From the NCBI GenBank assembly GCA_902799835.1, contig CADCCF010000001.1:186001-250000 (forward strand): a stretch of 64,000 nucleotides of DNA, in the 5' to 3' direction. Position numbers and translations under genes: made by a program. The stretch is from an uncultured Pseudomonadota bacterium. GTDB lineage: Bacteria > Pseudomonadota > Alphaproteobacteria > RF32 > CAG-239. How positions within the stretch are numbered: the first letter of the stretch is position 1; every line of letters starts with the position of its first letter. Under the pieces are notes generated by a model. It was not told the origin of the DNA, searched no databases, and worked only from the letters and a program-made list of their open reading frames with translations. Of the stretch, positions 52,629 through 61,672 are shown in pieces.

Positions 52629-53450
52629 ATGATAAACAGAGCGCTTTTTGTTTGGTTTTTGATGCTAGGACTAAGTTGCAATATCCTAGTAGCTAATGCT
52701 GATGATGCAGAGGTTAAGCGGAGTAACGGTTATAGTGCTCAGGGTGAACTTTTAATTCCTTATGATATAGTCAAACGCTGTAACTTGGGAGATGGTGGTA
52801 CTTTAGAGTTAACAGATGGATGTTTATATGCTTTGGCTTGTGATAAACATCAAGTCTTTCAAGAATGGGTTCGAACCAAAAAAGGTGAAGGTAAAGACGT
52901 AAGTATTGATGAAAATGAATATAACGGAGATTATGAAATTAGTTGTATGATGGCTAAATATACCAAAGCTGATTTGGACTACATCATTTCGCGACTTATC
53001 TCAGGAGGTAATCACGAAAATTTGGCAAAAGAAAAAGCCGGCTATGAAATTGCGCCAACTTTGGGTGCGGAAGGAGTAGCAGTGGATGCCTGTTCTTCAT
53101 TAAAAACACAATGTGATGAAGCAAAAATTGAACACAGCGATACATCTACGCAACCTATACCTTGTTTTATGTATGAAAAATGTGAGGAATCTTTACAACA
53201 AATTCAGGCAATCAAAGATTGTTCTGATGATCAGGGCAGTACACGTTGTTCTATTCAGGCTAATAACACACTAACCGCTGACAGCACCCAAGTATTATCA
53301 GATATAGTTCACATCAAATCTATGATGAACAGAAATGAAATTGCCAACAACATAGTCAACATAATATCTAAAATGGAGATAGATAAGGGAAAGTGTTTAG
53401 ATGATATAAAAAAGTCAGCTGAATCAGGTACCAAAGGAGAAAGCAAATGA
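52629..53450 (+). CDS. Exported cysteine-containing protein of the T4SS locus
   Basis: 273 residues from the ATG at 52629, one base after the preceding stop codon, with AAAGGGGA upstream. Signal peptide ends near residue 23 (VANA-D). The mature protein has about ten cysteines, pairwise spaced (for instance CFMYEKC), and a helical C-terminus. No known family. Overlaps the next gene by four bases (ATGA), so it belongs to one translational unit with its neighbours. Confidence 0.7.
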   Translation: MINRALFVWFLMLGLSCNILVANADDAEVKRSNGYSAQGELLIPYDIVKRCNLGDGGTLELTDGCLYALACDKHQVFQEWVRTKKGEGKDVSIDENEYNGDYEISCMMAKYTKADLDYIISRLISGGNHENLAKEKAGYEIAPTLGAEGVAVDACSSLKTQCDEAKIEHSDTSTQPIPCFMYEKCEESLQQIQAIKDCSDDQGSTRCSIQANNTLTADSTQVLSDIVHIKSMMNRNEIANNIVNIISKMEIDKGKCLDDIKKSAESGTKGESK

Positions 53451-54532
53451 ATAAGAGAATAATATGTTTTGTGTTCATTATGCTTGGCTCTGTATTTATA
53501 GCTAAAATTTCTTATGCCGGTACAGATATTATTAATACAGTGTTGTTGAAAGCAGGCAATGTTATAGATAAAGTTTCGCAAAAATATGAGGGTATTTCGG
53601 TGAAAGTGCGCGAACTGACCGAAGGAAAGTTGTTTGCGCTTGACGAAAATACCGCCGATATGATTCAAAAAGCCAAAGATCAAAAAGATTCTATTCAAGA
53701 GAAAATCGATAAAGTTCGCGCCGCAAAAGAATTTATGACTCATGCGGATGAAGCAATACTTGATCGTTACAATACCATGTTAAGTCAGCTTGAAGCCTCG
53801 GATACTCAAGCAAGAGATATTGTTAAACAAAGAGGGTGGACATTTGGCAAGGATAATACTGATGATAACAGTGATGATGACTATTCCGACGGTAGTGATG
53901 ATTATGGTTTTGATGACGGGCAGGCACAAATAATTTCTAAAGATAGTGTTGGCAGTGAAAATTATAGTAGTGATGACAGTAAAAAGACCAATGGCAAAAT
54001 TGATAGCGATGAAGTTAGCAGCCAATATGATGATTCTGAAGACGAATATTATTATAGCGGCGACATGGATGATGATTATGACGATAGCGGTTCTGTTATT
54101 ACATCTAATGATAATTCAAAACAAAATTCCGACAATAACATAAAAACAACCGAGTCAAAAGAAATTAAAAAGTCAGCAGATTCTATCGAAAATTCGACTG
54201 CTCAATCAACAACAAGAAAAAAATTTAGTTCCTTAGATAGTGATAATTCAGACAAAAAGCAGGTCGATGTTTCCTCAAATTTGAACAAAATGGCATCATC
54301 TGAGCAAAAGACATCGCCAAATAAAGCGAGTATTGGCAATTCGCAAAAAATAAGCACTTTGGATAGCGCAAGCAAGACATCGAAAGAAACACCAGTAAAT
54401 ACTGATTTAAAACAACAAAATATTTTGTTAAAGGATAAAGTCTCATCTGCTCCCAGCGTCCGCAGAAGATCTTTTACATCAGAAAAAGCTGCATCCAACG
54501 AAATGGAGGGATCAAATGTTGCAAAAAACTAG
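53447..54532 (+). CDS. Exported protein with helical N-domain and acidic Asp/Ser-rich tail
   Basis: 361 residues: signal peptide (ending SYA-G near 25) and an amphipathic helical domain of about 110 residues containing QKAKDQKDSIQEKIDKVRAA. A 190-residue low-complexity region follows, first rich in Asp, Ser, Gly and Tyr, then in Ser, Lys, Thr, ending basic. The helical part has the look of VirB5/TrbJ-type minor pilins but no diagnostic motif. Starts within the previous gene's stop and overlaps the next gene by 17 bases. Confidence 0.72.
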   Translation: MNKRIICFVFIMLGSVFIAKISYAGTDIINTVLLKAGNVIDKVSQKYEGISVKVRELTEGKLFALDENTADMIQKAKDQKDSIQEKIDKVRAAKEFMTHADEAILDRYNTMLSQLEASDTQARDIVKQRGWTFGKDNTDDNSDDDYSDGSDDYGFDDGQAQIISKDSVGSENYSSDDSKKTNGKIDSDEVSSQYDDSEDEYYYSGDMDDDYDDSGSVITSNDNSKQNSDNNIKTTESKEIKKSADSIENSTAQSTTRKKFSSLDSDNSDKKQVDVSSNLNKMASSEQKTSPNKASIGNSQKISTLDSASKTSKETPVNTDLKQQNILLKDKVSSAPSVRRRSFTSEKAASNEMEGSNVAKN

Positions 54533-55037
54533 TTTGATAGTTATTGGATTGATATTGATGTTTTTTTTAGTTTCTGAAGCTTTTGCCGGTAGCAAAATTA
54601 AGGGGCAACCCGACCAATTATGGCTCACTCCAATGGGAGATGATAATATCGAAAATACCGGCTATAATCGTTGTCGTGTCATAAAAACAATGAAACCTGG
54701 AGAAAAACGAGTTATGCAAACCGTTAATAATACCCAAACATTGTTAGGCAGATATGCTTCCGAGTTGTATTTTCAAGCAGTAAAAGCCAATTTTGAAATT
54801 GACCAAGAAACACCTGATGATGTAATGACAAGCACGGCAGAACTTAGTTTAATGAATCGTCAAATAATTGCTAGGTTAGCCAATATTGCTAATCGTCTTA
54901 ATATTATAGTATCTTTAGAATCGCGCACAGCTGCCCTTAACAACATTAAAAAGATTACTAACCTATCAGGCAGCGTATATAACGACTATGAGTATGATGC
55001 TGAAAAAGAAACATGCGGCCTTAAAAGCGGAGGATAA
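54516..55037 (+). CDS. Exported helical protein of the T4SS locus
   Basis: 173 residues with a signal peptide (ending AFA-G near 24), a beta-like segment with one Cys, and a long helical region (LMNRQIIARLANIANRLNII) near the C-terminus, ending with a second Cys. No family recognised. GGAGGG lies upstream of the ATG at 54516, inside the previous gene's end. The Asn-Arg-rich helix resembles the C-terminal part of the protein from 52629 (MMNRNEIANNIVNIISKM), hinting at a shared ancestry. Confidence 0.68.
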   Translation: MLQKTSLIVIGLILMFFLVSEAFAGSKIKGQPDQLWLTPMGDDNIENTGYNRCRVIKTMKPGEKRVMQTVNNTQTLLGRYASELYFQAVKANFEIDQETPDDVMTSTAELSLMNRQIIARLANIANRLNIIVSLESRTAALNNIKKITNLSGSVYNDYEYDAEKETCGLKSGG

Positions 55038-55042
55038 TTTTT

Positions 55043-56542
55043 ATGAATAAAACATGTAATATATGGTTTTTATTTATTTTAGCAATCTTTTTGACCTTTC
55101 CGTTGCGACAGGCTGAAGCTGTTATTCCGTTTGAAATTAGTTTAGCGGAAACTGCCGGTAAAATAAGCACCTGGATACAAGAAAAAATTATTTTGGTGCA
55201 AGCAAAAATTACCAGTATCAATGAGAGCAAAATAGCCAAAGGTATAGGCGATGGACTGAAAACGATTAAAGAAGTTCGAGATTGTGTCAAGGAACAATAC
55301 AATGGTGGCACTCCTCCATCTCAAAACAATAATGATGAAAATGATTCTCAAAATAGTGGTCGTGGAACTACCTCTCAAAAATGTCAAAAATACGTTCAAA
55401 AATATAAGTTTTTGGCTGATGTTGTAAGAATGGCAGGAGATGCTAAAAGATTTATGGGTTCTATTAAGGATTCAAAAACCTATAAAATTGTCCAGCTTAC
55501 TCGAGCCATTGCTGATGATGCTATTAAAATAACTCAGCTTGATGAATATCGCGAAGATCGCATTAACCGAATAAAAAATCAAGCCGAGATTGATGCTGAT
55601 ACGCTTAATGGTAAAATTGAGATGGTAAAAGACGACCTGAAAATTATGAAAGAAGACCATAAAAAAATGGCAGCTAGTGCTGATTTGCTTCAAAAGGGAC
55701 AAATGGAAGCTGAAGAGTTGCAAATGGAGCAATATATTATAAAACTTGAAGCCGGTAAATTCCAAATCAAAGAGAAACTTGCTCGAGATATTATCACCAT
55801 AAATGCTAAATTTGCCGAGACTACAGCTGAAATTGTTAAACGTAGAGAAAAAAATATTGCTGAAGTTTTGGAATTAAAGTCAAAACTCAAAGAAGATAAA
55901 GATAAAAAGAACAATAAAAAAACAAACACAAGTAACAGTGGTAACCAGGCTCCGTCAGAACAAACACAAACACCTGTTGAAATAGTAGCGGCTGCTCAAC
56001 AAAAATACAGTCCCAGCATAGATATTGCTGATACTATTGCCGGATCAGAAAAGCGTATTGCCCAGATTAATGAAGATATAGAGGTTAGCAATGTTGCTGG
56101 TTTTAACCAAGCTAATGTCTATTTATCAGATTCAATTGACCCGGTTAATGACTCTTCGTCGGATTTGGAGTTGGGAGAAACTGCCGAAGGCAAATCGGAA
56201 ACAGTTCAGACCGCGATAGACAACACACTATTACAAATAGACATGATTGCCAAGATAATCCAAATGGAGTTAACGAATTTAGAAACCGAAACTATGGAAA
56301 AAATTATGCAGAATGTTAACTTCAAAATTGAGCGTCGGTACAACAATGACAATGCTTTAGTTACCGATGTTTGCAATTATGAAGTGAAAGAACAAGAAAA
56401 TAAAAAGAGCGAAGCAGAGGAAACTTCTACTAGGGAAATACCTTCATCAGACAAGGGTGCGGAAGCCTCAAATCAAGCTGAAGAAGAAAGCGACACCCAA
56501 AAAGATGATAAGACTCAAATAAACGAAGTTATTGTTGGATAA
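55043..56542 (+). CDS. Exported coiled-coil protein of the T4SS locus
   Basis: 499 residues. Signal peptide ends near residue 22 (AEA-V). An amphipathic N-domain (TAGKISTWIQEKI...AKITSINESK) resembles those of the proteins from 50447 and 53447. A long coiled coil follows at about residues 165-290, then a Ser/Thr/Gln-rich spacer, more helix, and an acidic C-terminus. Three cysteines. No family recognised; an exported structural role in the apparatus is inferred from context only. AGGATA precedes the ATG. Confidence 0.7.
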   Translation: MNKTCNIWFLFILAIFLTFPLRQAEAVIPFEISLAETAGKISTWIQEKIILVQAKITSINESKIAKGIGDGLKTIKEVRDCVKEQYNGGTPPSQNNNDENDSQNSGRGTTSQKCQKYVQKYKFLADVVRMAGDAKRFMGSIKDSKTYKIVQLTRAIADDAIKITQLDEYREDRINRIKNQAEIDADTLNGKIEMVKDDLKIMKEDHKKMAASADLLQKGQMEAEELQMEQYIIKLEAGKFQIKEKLARDIITINAKFAETTAEIVKRREKNIAEVLELKSKLKEDKDKKNNKKTNTSNSGNQAPSEQTQTPVEIVAAAQQKYSPSIDIADTIAGSEKRIAQINEDIEVSNVAGFNQANVYLSDSIDPVNDSSSDLELGETAEGKSETVQTAIDNTLLQIDMIAKIIQMELTNLETETMEKIMQNVNFKIERRYNNDNALVTDVCNYEVKEQENKKSEAEETSTREIPSSDKGAEASNQAEEESDTQKDDKTQINEVIVG

Positions 56543-56557
56543 AAGGGGGAAAGAAGA

Positions 56558-59500
56558 ATGAAGAAATATTTTTGGATGGCTATAATCGGTTTGATGACGT
56601 TTATGATGCCAAAATCGTCTTCTGCCTTTTTATCAAAAGCAATAGAGGAAGCATATAATGTTATTCCGATTTCTCCGGTTGTAAATTTTGCCGAAGACCT
56701 CACAGAAACCGGAAAAATGTTGGGCAAAACTTATGCTCAGGTTCAATCTTTGACTAATCAAATCAAGAAAGATGCCACTAGCTTAAAATCTTCGCTTACT
56801 TCAGCATTTTCATCAGTGGCAGGTGTTTTTTCTTTTATCAACATCGGTGGAACGCAAAATACTTTAATGTGCGGTAGTGTTTTAGGTTCGGTAAATGTAA
56901 GCAAAATGTCCCTTAAGTTGCAAGAAATATTGCTAAGTTATAAGCCGGGGCAAAAAGAACTGGTTCAGCGGCGAAGACTAAGTTTTTATATGGACAATAT
57001 TTATAATATCTATGCCGCAGTCCAAGTTATGAAAGAGGAGCTATCGGAAAGCGGAGAAGTCGGCTCAAAAATTATAAGTGCCAAAGAGTGTTGTTCTCAA
57101 GGTGGGCAGGGTGAAGCTTGCGGAATATCAGGGAACAACGAAATTTTAGCAAAATATGGTTATGCTCTTTCCACATTAGAAGATTTGATTAAAATGTGGG
57201 AAAGAGTAGCGGCATTAAAAGCTCAAAAGCAGGCTATTGACGTCATAATGTCAATTGATGTCCAACCTGAAGTTAAAGCAGAAAAGGTATCTTTGCTTGA
57301 AAGGAATAATTCTTCAGTTTTGTATAGTTCATATCGCAAAACTTATAGTGCTCCAATTGGGTATGCACAGATGCTTTATAAAAGTAACAGGGCTAGTCTG
57401 TCAGATGTCGAGCAGACCAAAGATGAGACGCAAAAAGTTAAAAAGAGCCGTTTTGCAGGTATGGGGTTGAATTTTGTTGCGCCAAAAATGCCTGACGACA
57501 CATCTCCTATGTTGGACAACATTGAGAATATGGAAGCTTTTAATGAATTGTCGCAAGTAGAAGATGCTGTGTCAGAAACTTTATCTCTCCACAATTTTAT
57601 CAGAGATATTGATAACTATCGCGCCACTGCAGAGCAATATAAAGCAATGCAGGAAAATTATCAAAAAAAACTTAATATGTTGAGGGATTCAAACCAATGC
57701 GGTAAAAAATATGTTGGTAGATATTTTAATAGTATTGACCAAACATGGTCCGGTGTGGCTTTGAACAACAACAATGTTAATGATTATGATTTACGTAAAG
57801 GAATATCCGGTTGGGCTTTTAATGCCTATGAAGTGGCAAAAGGTGCTGAAACTACGGTTAACGAGGATGAAGAAGGTAATGTCAGCTATTCTGATAATTC
57901 ATCCGTAAAGGTTGATGACTTAGAAACCGACAATGACACAATAGATGATAAAGACGTTGCTGATAATACCAAAGGTGCTGATTTGGAAGAATCTGAATCT
58001 AAAGTGAAAAAGAATAAAGACAGTTATGACAAAGGCGAAGGAGTGAGTGCCTCAACTTCCGACAAAACCAAGGAAGAAAATCGCAAAGCCACAATGTTGG
58101 CGTGGCAAATTGGTGCCGAAGCATCTAAAGCTTTGAGTAAAGATGCTCCTTCTTGGGGAACACCTAATAATCGTAAAATGATATGGAATGATACTAAAAT
58201 TTTTTATAATCAATATTTGCAAAATAAATATGGCAGAAAAAATCTTGATGGACAGGAAGGAAATATCAGAGCTTATCTGAAAAGATTTACTGAAAGTGAT
58301 GTCGTTGATGTAATATTATCTGTACTTAGTAATGCTGAAGAACATCTCAGTCTTAGCCAGACTGAATATCAAACGCAGCTAAATGAAAAATATGCAGCTG
58401 TTGATACGGCCTTTCAAACGTTATTTAGCCAAAGTAACGCAACCAGCACTCAAGCAGATGCTAATTTGTTACAGCAGCAAAAGAATCTCAAAGCCAAAAT
58501 TGATGAAATTACTACAAAAATTAAAAGCTTAAGCGATGAAGTCGGTGATATAGCCAGCAACTCGGAAGACCAATCTTTCTCGGAAACGGACCGCGCATCA
58601 TCAAAAGAAATTAATTATTTGGATGACAACGCGTCTAAAAACAAATTGCAAAAATATGATGAAATATCATCTGAAATGTCGGAGAAAGTCGCTCAGAATA
58701 AAAAAGATAATAATTTTGATGCTTTGAAAAAGCAGTTGGATCAAGCTAAATCGCAAAGAGATGCTTTGCAAAAACAAATGAATAATTTGGATTTACAAAT
58801 TGAAGCTTCAAAAGCTGAGAAGCAAAGTTCTGGAACAACAGCTAGTTCATCAATTCCGCAAAGCGTATTGGCTTTATGCAATGGGTTTAATCAGGAGAAA
58901 GGTAGAATTTTGCAACAGTACACTCAAAATTTAGGAGGGCGTTTTGATAGTGTTGCACAAATTTTAAATATATCTTCAGATAATTTGCCATCGTTTAAGG
59001 AAGCAATCACATCTGCTGCTGGCGAGATAGTCAGCGAAATTATGGGAAATGTAGATTCTATAGTTGATGACGCTTATTCACAGATGCTAGCTTTAGGGGA
59101 AGATTTATACTTACCGACATCTGCGGCACAAGTCGCATCTATTCACCAAAATATGATAAATCGTCTAAAAGCTATGACCATAACTAAGAGTATTGCTGGA
59201 TATAGCTTAAATGACTTGGTTGTTTTTGCCGACTTAGCAACCTTAGATACTTCACCTGAAACCGAAGGCTTTTTTGTCGGAGCTTTACCTAGAGCCCGTG
59301 ACCTTAAAGCTCCTTATCCGATGCGCGATTTAAGTCAACCGCCTGTTCGTGAAGTTTTTCACTTTGATATGACAGACTATTCAAATGTTAAGGCTTATAG
59401 TTCAAAAAACTATAGTACATATGAAAGTAAAAAGAGTAAATTAAAGTTGCCGATGTATGACAAAGATGAACTTTTAGCTGATATGCGTAAATTACGCGGA

Positions 59501-60598
59501 ATCAGTCGCGGTGACTTTTTAAATTACGGTGGAGAAATTCCTAAGATATGGCAACTTATGTTGCAAGATTATTCTTTCATAGAAAAGAAATTTAATCTTC
59601 AAAGTGCATTAACGCAAGGATGCGAAGCTGCAGCATTTTTACGCGGTGGAATTATGCCTTGTCGAATTGGTGACAGCGGAGTGGTTTTGGACGTTAATGT
59701 GGTTAAAGAAGAGGATGAGGACAACGAAGACAGTTATATTTATACATATGACAATAATGATGATCAGTATATTAAGCGTACAGATCTCAATCCTCAGAGT
59801 TTGCCTAAATGTTTGCTGATTGAGCTTAAGAAGAACAAGCCGTTTTTGACTTTTTATGATGACAATGTAAATATTGATTCAAGTATTTTTGGTAATGATA
59901 ATGAGCCAGCCGAGGTAAATTGTCCGTACAGTGAACTCGGTATGCTTTTAGATTCTGACGAAAATAATAATATTTCATTTAAAAGCACGGTTTATGAAGT
60001 ATTTAATGATAGCTTCAAAATAGAGGATACTAGTCCTAAAAAATTAAGCCAGGATCAGAAAAACCAATTGGCCATTGCACAACAGGCAGAACTCTCGCGC
60101 AACCAAATTGGTGACTTTTTACGGCAGGCTGAATCTGAAAAGAAGATGAAGCAATCACTAGAAGAAATGAAACAAAAATATGATGATCAAATCAAAGAAT
60201 TGCGAGAACTTTTGGCTGACTATGGATTTACTGTAAGTAACAATTATGATCTTACCAAACCGGCCGATTATAATTTAACCATAAGTCGTTTGAAGGCGGC
60301 CAAAAATCAATCGTTAAATAAAGTAAATACGTTATTGAGGCAGATTAAAGTGGATAATAGCAATAAGCCGGCTAAGGTAAAAAAAGCTACCATAGATAAA
60401 ATAGTGAGTATTTTACAGCTTGATACCGAAGCAGATTTAGAGTTGTCTATGTCGTCTGCCGATGATAATGATATTAATGCCGAACTGAAAAGGGCAAAGA
60501 CTGACAGGGAAGCAACTGAAAAATATAAAAAGAAAGTAAAAGATGAGAATGATGAAGAATATAGAGATTTAGAGGAGGCGTATTGCGCTAATTATTAG
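56558..60598 (+). CDS. Giant (1346-residue) exported coiled-coil protein of the T4SS locus
   Basis: The largest gene of the window. Signal peptide ends near residue 23 (SSA-F). An N-terminal helical part contains four cysteines (MCGSVLG, CCSQGG, ACGISG). The middle (about 610-780) and the end (about 1150-1330) are long coiled coils, and a more globular segment lies at about 880-1120 with another few Cys (GCEAAAFL, MPCRIG). No transmembrane helix beyond the signal and no enzyme motif are seen. Family unknown. It ends immediately at the VirB8-like start (stop at 60596-60598, ATG at 60599). GGGGGA precedes its own ATG. Confidence 0.78.
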   Translation: MKKYFWMAIIGLMTFMMPKSSSAFLSKAIEEAYNVIPISPVVNFAEDLTETGKMLGKTYAQVQSLTNQIKKDATSLKSSLTSAFSSVAGVFSFINIGGTQNTLMCGSVLGSVNVSKMSLKLQEILLSYKPGQKELVQRRRLSFYMDNIYNIYAAVQVMKEELSESGEVGSKIISAKECCSQGGQGEACGISGNNEILAKYGYALSTLEDLIKMWERVAALKAQKQAIDVIMSIDVQPEVKAEKVSLLERNNSSVLYSSYRKTYSAPIGYAQMLYKSNRASLSDVEQTKDETQKVKKSRFAGMGLNFVAPKMPDDTSPMLDNIENMEAFNELSQVEDAVSETLSLHNFIRDIDNYRATAEQYKAMQENYQKKLNMLRDSNQCGKKYVGRYFNSIDQTWSGVALNNNNVNDYDLRKGISGWAFNAYEVAKGAETTVNEDEEGNVSYSDNSSVKVDDLETDNDTIDDKDVADNTKGADLEESESKVKKNKDSYDKGEGVSASTSDKTKEENRKATMLAWQIGAEASKALSKDAPSWGTPNNRKMIWNDTKIFYNQYLQNKYGRKNLDGQEGNIRAYLKRFTESDVVDVILSVLSNAEEHLSLSQTEYQTQLNEKYAAVDTAFQTLFSQSNATSTQADANLLQQQKNLKAKIDEITTKIKSLSDEVGDIASNSEDQSFSETDRASSKEINYLDDNASKNKLQKYDEISSEMSEKVAQNKKDNNFDALKKQLDQAKSQRDALQKQMNNLDLQIEASKAEKQSSGTTASSSIPQSVLALCNGFNQEKGRILQQYTQNLGGRFDSVAQILNISSDNLPSFKEAITSAAGEIVSEIMGNVDSIVDDAYSQMLALGEDLYLPTSAAQVASIHQNMINRLKAMTITKSIAGYSLNDLVVFADLATLDTSPETEGFFVGALPRARDLKAPYPMRDLSQPPVREVFHFDMTDYSNVKAYSSKNYSTYESKKSKLKLPMYDKDELLADMRKLRGISRGDFLNYGGEIPKIWQLMLQDYSFIEKKFNLQSALTQGCEAAAFLRGGIMPCRIGDSGVVLDVNVVKEEDEDNEDSYIYTYDNNDDQYIKRTDLNPQSLPKCLLIELKKNKPFLTFYDDNVNIDSSIFGNDNEPAEVNCPYSELGMLLDSDENNNISFKSTVYEVFNDSFKIEDTSPKKLSQDQKNQLAIAQQAELSRNQIGDFLRQAESEKKMKQSLEEMKQKYDDQIKELRELLADYGFTVSNNYDLTKPADYNLTISRLKAAKNQSLNKVNTLLRQIKVDNSNKPAKVKKATIDKIVSILQLDTEADLELSMSSADDNDINAELKRAKTDREATEKYKKKVKDENDEEYRDLEEAYCANY

Positions 60599-61366
60599 AT
60601 GAGTGAAAATGAAATTTCTAATCAACAAATTACAAGTAATTCGGATATAAAAGCAATTTCCGGAAATACATCCGGTCAACCTCAATATATTGAACAAATT
60701 GATCAAACCGAACGTTCGGCCAAGATGTTTTATTATCTATGGATTTCAAGATTTTTTGTCCTTACGGCAGTCTTGACAGTAAGTTTCTTAGTTCTAGCAT
60801 CTTTAGCTTTGTTCAGATTAGCTCCGCGTGTTACGGTTGAACCTTTATTGTTGATTAAAAACAGCAGTTCTGATGAGTTGGTCAGTAATGAGGGTATTAC
60901 TTTTGATATGCCATCTAAAGATTTGCTGATGAAAATGTATATTAAACAGTATGTCACATTGCGTAATACGATAATTCATGATCGTACGGAAATGCAAACC
61001 AGATGGATGGCCGGTGGCATGGTAAATTTTCTGTCTTCGCCGACAGTATATAATGAATTTGGCGCTCCTTTAGTGAATACCTGGGAACAAATCATTAGCC
61101 AGCCAATTACCAGAGAAGTTGATGTTACATCAATTACAAGACAAGGTGGTGAACGCTCGCAAATTTGGAAGGTTGATTTTAAAACATATGACTTGTCCAA
61201 TCAGGCAGGAAAAGAATCAAGTGCAGACAGTATTAAAGTAAGATACTGGACATCATCAATCACTGCAAGATTTATTCCTGACAGAGCTTTTTCATTCTAC
61301 CGCTTAATAAATCCGCTTGGTTTTACAGTTACTCGCTACTCACAAACGGAAGTTAACATATTCTAA
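60599..61366 (+). CDS. VirB8-like T4SS protein (copy 1)
   Basis: 255 residues: a polar N-terminal cytoplasmic segment of about 45 residues, one membrane helix at about 55-78, and a periplasmic domain of about 175 residues. Features typical of VirB8/TrbF are RVTVEPLL right after the helix, LLMKMYIKQYVTLRNT, and KVRYWTSSITARFIP with a terminal NPLGFTVTRY. VirB8 is a core bridging component of the inner-membrane complex. It has no ribosome site of its own; the nearest AGGAGG is about 20 bases upstream, so translation is probably coupled to the giant gene before it. Confidence 0.83.
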   Translation: MSENEISNQQITSNSDIKAISGNTSGQPQYIEQIDQTERSAKMFYYLWISRFFVLTAVLTVSFLVLASLALFRLAPRVTVEPLLLIKNSSSDELVSNEGITFDMPSKDLLMKMYIKQYVTLRNTIIHDRTEMQTRWMAGGMVNFLSSPTVYNEFGAPLVNTWEQIISQPITREVDVTSITRQGGERSQIWKVDFKTYDLSNQAGKESSADSIKVRYWTSSITARFIPDRAFSFYRLINPLGFTVTRYSQTEVNIF

Positions 61367-61409
61367 TTTGTTGATAAGTATATTTCTACTGTTAGACATT
61401 TAAAATAAA

Positions 61410-61438
61410 ACAGTATACTTTACTATAAAGTATACTGT
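61410..61438. promoter_or_regulatory. Perfect 13-bp inverted repeat upstream of the VirB7-like gene
   Basis: ACAGTATACTTTA-cta-TAAAGTATACTGT. Each arm contains AGTATACT, itself palindromic (61412-61419 and 61429-61436, centres 17 bases apart). Putative promoter elements overlap it: TTTACT at 61419-61424 and TATTAT at 61443-61448. This is arranged like an operator controlling the distal virB8-virB9 genes. Confidence 0.6.
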
Positions 61439-61467
61439 ATGCTATTATATATAAAGGGCCTGTCTAA

Positions 61468-61656
61468 ATGAAAATACAAATTAAGTTTTTGATTTTGTTT
61501 GTTTTATTCGCTTTGTCGGGGTGTTACGGCTCTTACTATGAGCCTGAACCCGTTGGCATTGGTACGGGTATTGATGAGTTGAAATTATCGCCTTGCGCAT
61601 GTATAGAGGTGGAACTTCCTCACACGTTGCCAGATTGGTTTGTTGCAACTATCTAG
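61468..61656 (+). CDS. Small VirB7-like lipoprotein
   Basis: 62 residues: a lipoprotein signal with lipobox LSGC (Cys near residue 19), followed by a short mature part with a CAC pair. VirB7 lipoproteins of similar size anchor VirB9 in the outer membrane, sometimes by disulfide, and sit near virB8/virB9, as here. Sequence conservation in VirB7 is very low, so this is an inference from size, lipobox and position. The ribosome site (AAGGG) is ten bases upstream. Confidence 0.65.
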   Translation: MKIQIKFLILFVLFALSGCYGSYYEPEPVGIGTGIDELKLSPCACIEVELPHTLPDWFVATI

Positions 61657-61672
61657 TTTTTGAAAGATAAAA

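Noticed and set aside
53309-53743. 144-codon minus-strand frame across two exported-protein genes
   Set aside because: It spans a tightly coupled plus-strand gene junction and shows no motif or ribosome site.
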